From assembly GCA_028554755.1 (NCBI GenBank), contig JAPTOF010000009.1, forward strand, positions 15,601,501 through 15,665,500: a DNA stretch of 64,000 nt, read 5' to 3'. Positions 10,331 through 24,800 of the stretch are shown here, piece after piece. Both the position numbers and the translations under genes were made by a program. How positions within the stretch are numbered: position 1 is the first letter of the stretch; each line of letters begins with the position of its first letter. The notes beneath the pieces were generated by a model. That model saw only the letters and a program-made list of their open reading frames with translations, was not told where the DNA came from and made no database searches. The DNA comes from Cordia subcordata. Its lineage: Eukaryota > Streptophyta > Magnoliopsida > Boraginales > Cordiaceae.

Positions 10331-12296
10331 TTCATAGACTTAGAGATAACAGTCAATTATATATCACAAATAAATATTTACAAATGAAGTTGAAACCATA
10401 CTGAATTTGTGTACAAGGTTTCACGGATAAGATATGAGTGAAAAGATCATCACAAGGTCACCTCATATTGAGGATACAACCCTAAATTTTTCAGCCAAAT
10501 GGAGACATAATATCATAATATACTGATCTAACAACTAAAGATCACCCAGTAACACTATGCGACCAAGTATCCAAGAAAGCCGTGAAAGTCAGAAAGTGTA
10601 ATAACATAGAAATAATGTACAGTAATTTTCCAAGATATGCTCATCAGTCGTTTTCTTCCCTCTTTGCAAACAAAGACAAATGTGCCTCTACAACTTCCAA
10701 GTTTATTTCTTTGAGAAGATTTAGATGGTGCTTACTTTAGGCCGCTTATAAGCACTTTTCATAAAGAGCAGGGAGGGGCTGCTTTCTATTTTGAGTGCAA
10801 ATAAGTACAGCCAACCAGACTGTTAGTTACTAATGAATGTAGAATTTTAAAATATTTGAGTTGCCTCCTTTGGCCACAAAGAGGTACATTTTCTGGTATT
10901 CTTTCTGATTTTCAATAATCAATAAATTCAATTAGGCATTTATATATATCAATAATAAGGAGATTCTACCTTCTGAAATAAGGAAAATTAAATGGCAGAG
11001 ACTGGCTAACCTCATGATTTCAACCTCAAATTATGTGTGATTTCAATTACAAAAATATCAAAAGATTTGATCACTAACTGTTGGATTAAATAACAACATT
11101 CAGACATATATAGATAGAGTTAAAAGATTTTAATGTTCATAGTCATTATTCTAGTTCTTTCTCATAACATTATAACATAATGTGAGAGATCCAATGGCAA
11201 TGACCTACCCATCCAGCTACATTGAACATGTGATCTGATAACATTTAACTTCACCGCTTTGTTTGAGAGTAACTTTTTATTGTTGGGGCTTATAAGCTCC
11301 AAATAAGCAGAGCCAAACAGGCTCTTACTCCATCGGAATATGCTCATACTGCTGGAGCCAAAAGAGGTTGGTGCTTTGCCTCCACTAAGGAGGTACCCAG
11401 ATCATAATTTAGTCATTGTGTCTAGGTTAGTCATTGCGTCTAGGATCTCTAGTAGATTGGTGGGAAACACCTGTAAAGGGACTTGGGGCATTTTATTCGA
11501 GTTGTAATTCTTCCTTTATAGACTGGGAAATGAGGCCCTACAGTGGGACATAAGATGTTCTCACATTATATATTTATCTTTCTTCATTACTTCATGTAAT
11601 TATTGGATGCCCAGATGTAAAGAAAGCAGTTCCATGTACATCTATAGTTTTCCACATTTCTTCTATTTAGGTATTTCTCTAATATTAAAAGTGGCAACCA
11701 AATACCTTTGCTGCTCTATTTGGCGCTAGTTGTGTGAGGCAGAACCTTGTCCCACATACGGTTCAGAGGCTGACACCAACCGGCAGTCAGGGAGCGGCTC
11801 AGATCAGCTAACACAAAAAGAAGATACAGTTCACTCTAAGATTGTCTTTAGCAGATTGTACTCAAAAGCAGAAACTACATTGGACTTCACCTGCTTTACA
11901 TATAACAAAGTTGTATCCCATCAGACACCTCAGAACCTCAGGAGTAGTAGAACTGCAGATAGTTGAAATGATAACAGCGGTTGGGTTTTGCAGCTCACTT
12001 TAACTTTTTCAGTAAGTTGGCAAAGGTGAAAAATCTGGAACAGGCATAGGAAAATAGTTTTAACAAAGTTCAGACTGCACTTGTAAACCAAGATGATATG
12101 ACAGATTAACGAGTCATGGAACAAAAGCCCAAAGGCAGAAGACAGAAGTACATTGCACAGCAGGCGTAAACCTGCAAAATGGCACAAGATAGGACACACA
12201 CACTATCACTGAGAGATGGACATACAGAAACAGATATGAACATGCCAAGCACATCAATAAGGAATTTTGATAAATAAGACTTAAGCAAGAAGATAC
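10331..12296. other. Intergenic DNA with MITE-like fragments
   Basis: No gene recognised. A segment near 11270-11320 ('GCTTATAAGCTCCAAATAAGC...CCAAACAGGCTC') resembles one end of the small MITE at 36349-36467. Short open frames such as the one at 11730-11966 have no recognisable similarity. Confidence 0.3.
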
Positions 12297-13280
12297 CAAG
12301 ACCTCTATACAGATAGGACTACATTTGATGCTCCCAAAAGTTCAACATTTTCCCATTCGGGAAATTAGGAATAACAAATCAATCAAGATCACAGCTTCCT
12401 GAAATGCGAATATGTTAATTAACAAAAGTTCAAATTCGCCTGATTTGCATATTAGGAAATTGTATAGCAATAGTGCCTCATCTTAATACCCTCATTAGCA
12501 TCTGAAAGGAATGGTTGTTCCTTTTTTTTTTTTTTTTTTTGGTAGAAAAAGGAACTGTTATTCTTGATGCACTAGCATATTCTAAATGGAAGAGGGACTA
12601 AAGGCACACAGGTCTTGACATCTCAAATTGAAATCTAAAATAATATAATTCAAACCACCTTTAAGGGATATGTGCTTGCCAAGAGCTAATAACAACAGTA
12701 TGATACATTCTCTGGGTTAATTGTGTGCAAAGGTGTCAGATCCATCAAAGATAAAGAGCCTTGAACTCAAGTACAAACAGATAAAGTATTTATCTAATAT
12801 TAAATATACTGCATTCACATGACATGAGTGGAGAAAGATAGGTTAGCTCTGGGAAAGCTAGCAGAGATCAGTCAGACGATTACAGCTTTCAGTTTACAAA
12901 CAAAAAATAAATTAACCAAGTCAATGGCCAATGTATATTAGTTATATCCATATATACCTAACATCAAACACTGATGATTTGCTATAGTCTAGGTGAAAGA
13001 GAAGAATCTCCTCCGAGGAGAAACACAAACATACACACAGAATCTCCTTGCACCTCCTTGTTGCATATTAATAAAATTCTTTACCTAAAAAAGAAAAGAA
13101 GAGAAACACACACACACACACAGAGAAACTCTTCTATTCTTCAGATGTTTCCTTACTTTTAGATGCATTTCCAGCTCAGCTCTGATGAGCTAAAGCAGCA
13201 AGCACTCTCTAGAGATTTTTCCCCTCCACATTGTACCTATTCTTCTTCCCAGCTCCTTTTTCGACACCCAGATGCTTCAC
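12297..13280. repeat. Segmental duplication, copy 2
   Basis: Uninterrupted copy of the segment that is split by Copia at 4098-4548 and 9829-10330. It carries its own poly-T insertion at about 12520-12540 and a CA microsatellite near 13100-13120. It shows the pre-insertion state of the Copia site near 12800 (CTAATATTAAAT). Confidence 0.6.
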
Positions 13281-15824
13281 AACGCCCAGGCTAGCTGATG
13301 TGTCTAGCAAGCATCTGCCCTCTCCAAATGCATAGTTTCTTCTGCCAATATTGATACTCCAAGATAAAACACCCAAGTCCCTCTAACTGGAAGATATAAC
13401 GGCCATGAGTGATGTCAAGAAACAAAGTAGTAAGTTATCAAAGCTCAAGTTCTATCAAAGAAGATCAATCTGTTATCCATTTCTCTTGCAAAATAGTGGA
13501 TTCCACATAAAGCAACAATTGAAAGACATGAACTAAGGATAGGTGATAAACTAAAAGAAATTACCTAGACGAAAAGAAGGAAGTAAGCGACAAGGAAGAA
13601 GGATGGTTTTTCCACCGAAAAGAAATGTAACCAATATAAGTGCCACCAAAGTTGTTCCATCCTAAGGAGTAAGAAGCAATGAACAGTTTTAGGGAGAAAA
13701 GAAGAACTCTGCTGAAAGAAACAGCTGTTGCACAGTGTGGACCTCACATTTTACTATTAAGAATGTGATGATGGGAACAGGCACATTAGAAGCGCAAGAA
13801 TAAAGGAGCCAACCTCCACCTTAAATTCGAAGCAGAACCATATCATGTATACTGTAAAAGTCTCCGTTTGTTTATTTGTTTATCTAACTATCTTCTCCTG
13901 TAAAGTTTGGTATGGAGGTTAGGTGAGGTAAAGCGGTTCCGGTCAGCCACCTATTTGTACATGGATTTTATGTAGCTAAGCATCTGCAGACTCGATGACT
14001 TAATTTATGCTGGGTGACACTAGCAATTTTCACAAACAGAATGTTTTGGCCCTTTATCCATTCATCTAGAAGAAGTGAGGCAACAATAAACACAAAGAAA
14101 GGAGAATGAATTTATGTCCACATTATTAAAATTGGAGGAACTTGTATTCTCACAACTCAAAATGATGGACCAGATTGCCATGAGCGTTGGAGCACACTTG
14201 CTGTTCTCTGTTCACCAACAATTGACATTTGAAAATGCTTCACAGAAAATTTGTCATATTAAAGGAATAGAAAGAAGAAACGAGAGAAGGAGACACAGTG
14301 CATGTCAAAAAATCATATGATTTATCACTTGTAATGGAAAGAATGTAGCAGATGTACAAGGGTATTAACGGAAATCAACTCTAACGAAAAGGCTAGTTTA
14401 AAGAAACTTTAAGCAAGAAAGTTCCAGTGATTCAATGAAACATATTGTCTACAGTAATAACACTAATGACTTTCTTGCTAGTTTTGAAAAATAAATAAAT
14501 ACAACGGCAAAAGCAAATATAGAAACCACAGTAAGATTCATTAAGAATATCACAAGTCTTTAAAAAAATAAATGCATCAGTCTGAGAAAATACCAACCTC
14601 AATAGATATGGAAAATTTCCTTCCTGGAGTTAGGTGGTGGCTGTTAAATGTGCTATGTTCACCCTGATATGTGAAAATGTGATCTACTTTGGAAAAACTA
14701 CTAATTCCTAATGAATGGATTTATTGATATACACCCTAAATACGTCTTCAGTTACAACCAAAGAAGCAAGCAAATATTAAGTTAAAGAGAGCTATCTATC
14801 AAGATGTAAACTAATCACCATAATATGGATTTACGAAATCACATTTTTCATGCAATTTCTCCAATATGGTACGTTACTCTTTGCATAACTAGATATGGCA
14901 ATGCAATTGTTGAGTTCTTGGTTGGACTTATCTTTGAAGTGATCATGTACTATATTCACTAAGCCTAGGATAAAGTTGTCAACTTCTCATGAGCCTTATT
15001 CTTCAACATACATGAGTAGCCCATCTTAAAATAGGACTTAAATCTCAGATAATATTTATCAGGATAGTGCCCTTACAAGCATGAATGGGATTTGTTCTAA
15101 GAGTCCAAGAAATTGAAATGGTTTCAATTCTTCTTCCATTTTCTTAAGATATGAGGATCACAACATCTATGAAAAGTGAGACCCTAATCTAGAACAGTTT
15201 ATTACTATTTCACCATTTCTTATCACGTCGAATACTAAGATATCATGTCATCCAGTGACTGATGACACGTATTCCTTTGCCATTCTGTCAATTGGAATAA
15301 GCCACATTAAAGCTAACAACTAAGAAGCTGATGAAAGAATAGAACCATAGGGAGAGAGAAGTAATTGCTAAATCAGCCAAGGGAACGCTATTATGATGAC
15401 AAAGACAAAATAATCAAGAGATAAGAAGCAGCATCCTGTAGAAATAGGTCTCCAAAAGTATCCTGGAAAGATATGTCAAAGATCACCAGGAAGCCAAATC
15501 AAAGCCATCCATATATATATGTGTGTGTGACACAAAAACAGATGAATTAGAAAGATTCACATAACCAGAAACAGGACCCTCGGAAGAGATAAAATGCTCA
15601 CAGATGGTTTCATATAATGTGACAGTTTATGTAGAATTGTACAATGCAGCCAATTTAAGTTCAAAAACGTAATATTTATCCACTAAAATGCATTTTTAGA
15701 AGAACAGGTTGACGATGAGTAGCTTCTGTACATCTCCAGCAATGGAAATATTTACAGGTAAGTTTGACTTAAATCTCCAAACGACTGAAAAAGGTTATGA
15801 CTTGCTCACATTTGGAAAAATTAT
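13281..15824. other. Intergenic DNA downstream of the CCCH gene
   Basis: AT-rich sequence with no supported exon. It may include the 3' UTR of the CCCH gene next to 15825. A TA/TG microsatellite lies at about 15510-15530. Confidence 0.3.
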
Positions 15825-18800
15825 TCATCCCTCAGCATCAATTTCATTATCACCAGAAGACACAGTTCTTGCCTCTGACAATGACAGCCTCCTAAGCTTT
15901 GTGGAACCCGATTCAACAAGATCATCTGATAAGAAAGTTGGTGCACCAGCTCCAGGTGATGAACCCAACAAAGGTCCATCAACCAGAGCATCAGTTGATG
16001 ATGCAGAGAGATCGGAAGTGAAGACTTCCATAGGGTGATCAAATTTGCAAGATGGGCCAAACTTGCAGATTCCATATCGTAAGTAGAATGAGCACAAAGG
16101 TTCCCCCTATACACAAATATAAGATGAAGACAGTAAAAGAAAATAGGGTTGAAAATTCTCAATTAAATCTTGAAAATTATTTACCTCTTTCAACACTTTT
16201 TTCCACGTTCTCAACAGTGAAAAATAATGCGGAAAGAAGATACTGCCCATTTGTCTTCTTGAAACTTAAGTACTTAACTAGCTGTGTTCTCAGCAGGTAT
16301 TTTTTAAAAGATCAACTGTCTTCAATCTTATTAAAGTGTAATAAAAGCAAAAAACAATGACACATTACACAGCATGCAATTTATTTCCTTACATACTTTT
16401 GTTCTAAAGAGAGGGAGGAGTGAGATGGGCAACGGGAAAGAGAATCATGCAAATAGCCCAGGTTTTAACCAAAGAAGATATTGTGCCCCCAAAGTTGGGA
16501 TCTGGATACAGTCAACTACTATACCATAAACTTCACGGTTCCACCGCCAACTAAGTTGCAGCATTAAGAATTACAAACGACGGAGATTATACAAGTAAGA
16601 TTAGAAAACTAGTTGACGCTGTCACATATTGAAACAAAAAAGCAATTCTCTCAAAATTAAAATCTAGTTTACTTTTCGCACTCTGCAACAAAGTAAAACA
16701 CTTACATCTAAAAGATTCCAACTAGTTATCCCAATAAATATTTTGGAAGTCTGATATTTATAATACAAGACTAGAAAAGCTTGTGATAAAGAGACCTTTT
16801 AGCTTGTGGGCAGAATGCTGTGCACCATCTCCCCAGAACAATCTGAAATGCCATCATCTTTTCATTCATAGGTCATAAAGTTGCCATATATGATGCCTTC
16901 ACTTGCTCTGAATCTTGATGATTCAAGATCAGACAAAGTAGAGACCTTGAGTAGCTAGACTAATTCTTTTCATATGAATTTGACAAGGACAGACATAGCT
17001 GAAGCTCAAATTATGGCCTTAATTTTACATATTTAACTAACAAGTACAGTGGTAGTGGTTTATTCATTTCAAATGACATTTCAGCCTATTTTTCCTGACC
17101 CAAAAGAAGGAGAAGAGAACTATTTTGAAGGGGGATAGAACTATTTTGAAACTGATATGTTTGGGTTATTTTCTAAAAGAGTTCTTAGGTTAAAAACGAA
17201 GTTAGGAAATATAAAAAAGTCAGAAGCTGCAACTGGAGCTTTCCAGAAAAGGCCTTTAAAGAGCTATCTTAACATCATTTTGGGAAGTTGTTTTTCTTCT
17301 CTTCTTCTCAAGAATATCACCTGATATTTTCTAAAGCCCAACATTGCCCTTAAAACTACATAAAGCTCAATTCCAAAAATACAAGGTCAATTGTCAATGC
17401 CTTTTGTTCACAAAGCACTTCTACACCAGCTCAATAGTTAAAATTTCACAAGTAGACATAGAGCTATAGTCAATTAGGAATGTGTTTACAGTGTCTATGT
17501 AGATCTGCTTACGCCTCGTTGATCTATGTGTTTCTTTGCCTTATTGAGAAAGGAAATGAATCACTGCAAAGAAAGTAAATAGATAAACAGCTGCTTCACC
17601 TCCAGCCATCCAAGACCAAACTATGACTTAAGCAAATCACTAAAAAAAGATGAAAAGTCAGAATCATACTTGTGTTGCCTTCATTTAATAATTCACACCT
17701 TAGATCTTTCTTATCTCAGGCATTATGTCTAATTGAATCTGATGCCCTTTTTGTCTTCAGAAGTCATGTTTAATGCCTTCATGGTTTTTTCTAGAACTGT
17801 CTACTGGTACTGCTTAACAGTTTCTTGCATTCCCAATTATCATAGTTGATTTCAAATCTTCTAGTGGACCACGGTGATTGTACGCGCCTTACATTTGGCA
17901 ATTTATCACGGATTAGACTAGATATGCATACAGACCAAATTCAACATTCCCTTTCTATCTTAACATAAAAAAGTGCCCAATCTCGAAAATGGAGTCTTAA
18001 ACTTATGATACATGATGTGCCACCAAATATCAATAACTGAACAACAATGAGTCCCTACACAAGTTGGTCAATAGGTAGAGATATAAACAGTGAAAAATTC
18101 TGCTCAATATCAGCTTGATATTGGCTACCAATACTACAAGGTAAAAGACAAAATACAATTATTTAAGTAATCACCTCATCTAAAAGCTTATGCTTGTAAA
18201 GAGGAGTTTGTTGTATTCATTTATTATCTCACTCCCTTGTGTGCGAGCAAAATTTGTTTTTGAGACTTACACGTAGACAGTTTTAATGTATCCAAATGGG
18301 TGGCAATGAGAGTTGAACCCATGATCTTTAGTAACCTGGGCTATGATACCAGATTAAGTCACCACCTCATCTAAATTCTTAAACTTGTAGAGAGTGATCT
18401 CTGTATTTACTAATTGTCTTAACAATAATAAACATGAAACTCACCTGACGAAGTGGAAGTCCAATTGGACTCAAAGCACAGTCCGGAGCAGGAATCAGTC
18501 TCTCCTTTGGGTGATGGAACTTACAAACAGCACCAAATTTGCAATCTCCAGTCTTCATGTAAAACTGACACTCAGGTTGTCCTGGTCTTTCAGGAAATAC
18601 ATTCTCCTTCTGCAATAAATATCCAGAAGATAGAGAACCAGAAAGATATAGAGAATATGTGCCTTGTGATCCCAAATTTGCTGCTTCATATGGGTATGAA
18701 GTTCCTTGAACCTGGTTGTTTCCTGTGGTTTGCTGATTACTCTCAGAAGGTGAAACCAAGTCCAGCTGACCCTGAAAAAGAAATCCAATTCTGAAATATT

Positions 18801-21800
18801 TTCACCCAAAGGCACACAATTTCCCCTAATTGACTTGAACTTTGATATTTCTAATTCTCTGTCGAATTTCATATTGCTCCACCTTGGATATGCAATCACT
18901 AGTCTTTACAAGGTCCAGAAAACCATCTAGTATGATTTTATCCTGTTATCTCAAATTTCAGGCACGTTATTTTGTTTTATGACGATATTTTCCAGCATAT
19001 CAGTTCCATATATGCATTTACACCTCATCAATTACATATTTTGCTAAATAAATTCACATTTTAGCATGTGCTATGATTTACGAATGAACCATCCTTCCAA
19101 AATATGTATCTAAACCACTTTACTTGAATTCATCAACACCTGATTCCTAGATAGCCAACAACTGACTGACAGTGTCCCTGTGTAAAAGAAATTCTGGAGA
19201 GTGCTGTTGGTTAAGCTGAACAATTGATCAAACTGCAAGCCACTAATACCCCACTCAATGTGATTTTGTTCAACTTTACATATCACATTGTATAAAAAAA
19301 GCTCCATACTTATCTCTTCATATTTTATGATAAGTAATGCATGGCATTTCTGAACCCTACCTTCTGTACATATATATCAGCATTTTTATTACCGCTCCAT
19401 GTTAATGTTTCACTCATTTCACAAGGAAGAAGCATTCATCTCCATTTCTTTCTTTTACTCTGTATTTGGGGGTGGGGGGGAAGGAGGGGTTTTGGTTTGG
19501 TGGTAGGTTTGTTGTCTGGGCTGGCACCTTAAACTGCTGTACAACAATCACCTAAGAAGTCACAAATCAGCCACTTCCCATCCACAAAAAGTGGGCAATG
19601 TTCTCAACGGCCATATAAAATGTTCAAGCATACATCAAAATGAACCATTACAGGAAAAGCTTACACTATACGTATTCCATCCAGGCACTGATACCACTCC
19701 CTGAGGCAATAATGGAGGTGCATAGTTTGAACTGGCAGCAAAAGAGGCTGTATAAGATAGCTGACCAGGAGACGGTGGAGAATGAAAAGGAGTATAAACT
19801 GGAGAACTCTGTAAAGAGATCGTCATGTTTGATGGATGAGGATGATGAAATTTGCATGTGCTGCCAAACTTGCACTGTCCAGTTCTCAAATAATATGCAC
19901 ATTCGGCCACATTCTGCAAATGTAGATGGAAGGACAACAAAACTGAAATCATTATAAGAACCTGGTCCAGTTTGCAAAGTGTTAACATAATAAATAAATA
20001 AACCAATATCCTCTCTGCAAGCTTAAGCTTTTAGATGAGGTGGTAACTCTAATATGGTATCAGAGCCTGGAAGCCAAACGGCACAGGTTCGATCCTTACC
20101 GCCACCCATTTAATTAAATTGTCCACGTGCAAGCTTTAAACAAATCACGCTGCACGTGAGGGGCATGTTAACATAATAAATAAATAAACCAATATCCTCT
20201 GTACAAGCTTAAATTTTTAGATGAGGTGGTAACTCTAATACAAAGCATAACAATGATCAGATGCATGCTATACGCTAGTAACAATCACAGGGCAGATGTG
20301 CAAGTCAGATATGGTGTTTAGCATGGTGACATGTATCGTGCACCAAATACAAAGGGGATTGTTTCCCCGTGATCCAAATACAAAGCTAAAAGTCAAGGGA
20401 TTGTGGTAGATTTTTCTTACATAATCAAATTCCATGTATTAATTAAGTCACTTTGCATTTGTGCAATTTACGAATAAATATCAGCTTCCAAGATCAGGAA
20501 TACCACAGTAAGGATCTATAACAGCATGATGAAAATTAATGATTACTGTTACTTAATAACATCTGCATCTCTACTCCGCAAAAAAACATCTGCACTCTTT
20601 CTCCCCTTTGTTTCCTTGACACAATCACATATTTCTGCGCTTCTGCTCAGTGTATCAGTAGCTTCATACTAAATATATGTGGCAAAGAATAAGACATAGT
20701 ATGAAGCAGACTCCATAGGCGTTTGAGTCTTTTCCAAACCCATGCATGTGGGAGTTCTATGCATGGGCTGCCCTTACAATGAAGCAGGTGAAATTCAAGA
20801 AACCATGAAGACCACTACATGCCATACAGTAATATATGTGCTAGATGAAATTAAGAAGCCCATAGTAATATATGTGCTAGATGAAATTAAGAAGCCTAAA
20901 ACTTCCTTCGGGAGAAGGGTTTGTAAGTATGAATTTGATGAAAATAATGAGTGGAAGGAAAGAGAGTTCTCACAGGACGAAGTGGATAACCCAAGACATT
21001 CAGGGGAACGCTTCCTGCTATTCCAGCTTTCTCTCTAGGATGATGAAACTTATATGTGGCTCCAAACTTGAAGTTCCATAATCCAATAAGACCGGAGAAC
21101 AGCAAAATTTCACAGTGAAAAATAAGTTGAACAGATAACACAGGACCCATTAACCATAAAAGCAAGAAGAGGCAGACAAGACAAACTCGTCATTCTTAAT
21201 TTAGACATTCTGACAAAAACAAAATAGAAATGTTACCGATGTAGCCTTTAATCAAACAATTACAAGAACTATATCACAATCGGTCTATTGATGTTAGATG
21301 CCAAGTAAGAAAACAAGCATAATTTAAGCTGTATCCATCTATGCTCTGAAGAAGTATTCATCAATTTTCATGAATGGTCTAACATTTTTTGTCATGCATG
21401 TAATCTGAATCAAACTTTTCAATACAGTAGGAAACCGATTATTTAGATGTAGCATCGGATGTCATATTTCTCATTTGCAAATAATTCAAGAGTTGGAAAA
21501 GATAAATAAAAAGACCATCACCTACTATAGTTTAAACAATTACTATGTGTATTCAAGACAAAAATCACCATCCATCATCACAGGGGAAAGTCATATGCCC
21601 ATTTTGTGCATAAACTGTCCCATAAACAAGTTTGTTTAAGAATTTATATAATTGAAGTGCATCTAACAGATAATAAATGTATTCAACATCACAAACTGTT
21701 CTATTCTTCCATCACAAAGGAAATTGAAAAGGCACACGCTCAGATAGTGTTTCAGTTATATGTTAGCACAGGTCACAGCTGATGTATGTTAGTAATTGTA

Positions 21801-24800
21801 CCTAGACTGGCAAAGTTAGTTAGTTTTATTAGCTAATGCCAGCTGTATATCTGCAGTAGTTATAGCATGGAACTAAAGCACCCCAACTTGTACAAATACT
21901 CTAGTGTACCTAACATTTTAGTAATGAAAAATCAGATTTTCTCTCAAATTACATTCTCATTAGAAATTTATGTATCCATTTCGCGTGTAAACCATCCCAT
22001 AAACAAGTTTGCCTTAAAGATCTATATCTCTGAAGTGCATCTAACAGATATAAATGTATTCAACATCACAAATTCTTCTATTCTTCTTGACACTCCTCCT
22101 GTTATCCATATTGTGGCAATGGCCCAAAGAGTTAACAAATTCTTCTATTCTTCTTGACACTCTCCTGTGTACTCCCAAAGGTTCACGTGGATGTAAGGAT
22201 TGGTTAGATCAATCAACATATGCATCAGCTGATATAATCAAAGAGAGCATGTCCGTGTTAACAAGTTCCTCTGAAAAATTTATTTCTCTGAAGGCCATAA
22301 AAAAGACACGAAGTCCACTAGGATAGAGCTTATCTCATGGAGGAAAATAGGAAATTTCAGGCCCTGTTTACTTACAAAAAATTAGAGCTGTTTTCTGGAA
22401 AAATTTTCTACAAAAAACAGAAAATGGAATATCTTGTTCACTAAGCAAAATTTTCCAAATGGAAAACTGGAAAACAGTTCTCCAAGTTCCCAAATTAAAG
22501 AAGAATTGTAGAAAACAACTTTAAGTTGTTTTCTAGAGTTTCCTTCAATAAAATTGGAGTGTTTTCTAAGAATTCTCTACCGAGAAAGCACGCCTGAAAA
22601 TCCAGAACCTCTTATTGTCTTTTTCTTTTTCTTACTTTCTCTTCTTTTTAACTTCACCTAACTCTTATTGAATACTTACATAAATACATGTAGGCTTGAG
22701 GTCCAATTAAGTTTCTATGACATTTATCTGCAGGAAGTAAATTTGTTTAAAAGAGGAAGTGGGGTACACATCAACAGTCTTCTATCAGAATTAGTTGCCT
22801 AAATAACAATACAAGATAACGGATAACATTAGGAGTTTTTTCAAAAAGAGATGCCACCAGGAGCTTATCCAATAAGAGAAGAATTATGTTCTTATGTGTG
22901 CATGTGACAGCCTGCTCTGAAACATCAAAGTAAGTTCAACCCAAGATTTACTATCCATATAAAACTGAGAAGAAAGAATTAATTAACAGAATAGCAAAAT
23001 GGTTAGATTAGAAGTAGATAGCCATTAGCCACATATCCTTTTCTACACATCCTAAAAAGAGTTGTGGGGAAAAAAACAAAAGAAAAAGGAAAAGGAAACA
23101 GGAAAGAAAATTTGAAAAAGTATTCTATTACAATCACAACTCTAAGATCAGGTACGAAGTATACTGGCAGAAATGCATCATTTTTTTAATGATAGAGAGA
23201 GCAGTTAGCAACACTCAGGAAAGTTCATGTAGTGAAACTAAAAGAACATCAAATCCTCCAAAGTAAACTCAGTGCTTACCAGTTCTCTATTTGGAGGATG
23301 ATTAAATCGGCATGTCTCTCCAAACCTACATAGACCTGTTCTGATATAGTAAGAACAGTCAGGTTCACCTTCACGCACAGGATAAGGTCCAGACTCCATT
23401 TGTTCTCTTGATCTCAAGTTCCTTTGCCATAGAGCATCTGAAATGCATCAAGGCAGTAAGTTACAGACAAACAATATTAAATGTGATATGTGCCATTTCA
23501 ATATCCACGTAGCTCAATTCAGTCTGCATTTTCATTCAGTTCAAGAAAGAAGCCAGGTCACAGAAAGTGCCCTGTTGCATTCAGTTGAAGAAAGATTTCC
23601 TTCATGTTAAAAGCACCATCAAAACAGTCCCTCGGTGGAACTTAACATCTACACCGTGACCTCTTTCCACAAATCTTAAAAAAATGTACTTTCCTTTCTT
23701 GAATTTTTTTTTTTTTTTTTAAAACCATTGAACTTTTTCAGCAATGATATCAGCACCAGTAATTCTATGAAAGCAGAAATCATAAAATCTACTTACAATT
23801 AACTCACCCATCCATATTTTCTGCCTATCAAGAAAAACTAAAACCTTAGTAGGCGTTGAAAAGAAAATTTTTGATATGGTACAGAAATGTTCATTTGCAC
23901 CACAAGATATATTACACGATTATTAATAATTTAAAAGGCATAAGGCGACTTGGTTCTGTTCACTTCAAAAGTTTAAAAAGGTCGTGGTCAATTCATTGTA
24001 AGTCATCTTTCAGTTAAAAAAAGACACTCTTGTTTCTTTTTCTTTTCATTTTAATGAAACAACGATCATAGAGATTATCATCTGAGTGCTTTACCCTCAT
24101 AAAAAATGCATCATTTATTACAAAATATTGAACCATAAACCATACAGTCATAAGCAATGAACGAAATTCCATATAAAAATAGAAAGCAAAACGTTAACTG
24201 TCAAACAAGTCAATCAAAATTCTATAATATTCAAAGCAACATGCAACTGCCATTATTTTATACTAGAATTAAAAGTGATCCCATTCCATTAACTTCCACA
24301 TGACTCAATATCATTTTTCATTTCTTCTGAATAAGAGGCATCCCAATTGAATTTCACACCCTCGTATTTTCATAATTGACATATGATACATTTTTTTGTA
24401 CACATTTCTTCAAAAAGCATGAAGACTTATATCATTTTCCCACACAATAAAATCAATGCCAGAAATTCCATTAATTGCAGAGATAGTAAAACCAAGCCAT
24501 ATTATAAGCACCCACTTTTTTATTATTACTGTCTAACAAACGAACAGGCCTCAATATTCTAATTAAGTAAAGCAATCAGATGACTACCAAAATTTTACTC
24601 AAATGGAACAGAAAAATACATTCTTCACCGCAAACAATCATATAAAATACTGACAAAGTGAAGCTACAACATGACAAAACATCACATGCTTCATTTCAGT
24701 TCAATAGGCATCAAAATCAGTCCATTATATAATCTGATTTCGGTTCAGAAACCACTATGTTCTTCACTTCAATATCACAATTTCCTTAAAGCTCCATACC

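Noticed and set aside
11730..11966. 78-codon ORF with balanced composition
   Set aside because: No recognised similarity, no splice context, and not preserved in a second copy.
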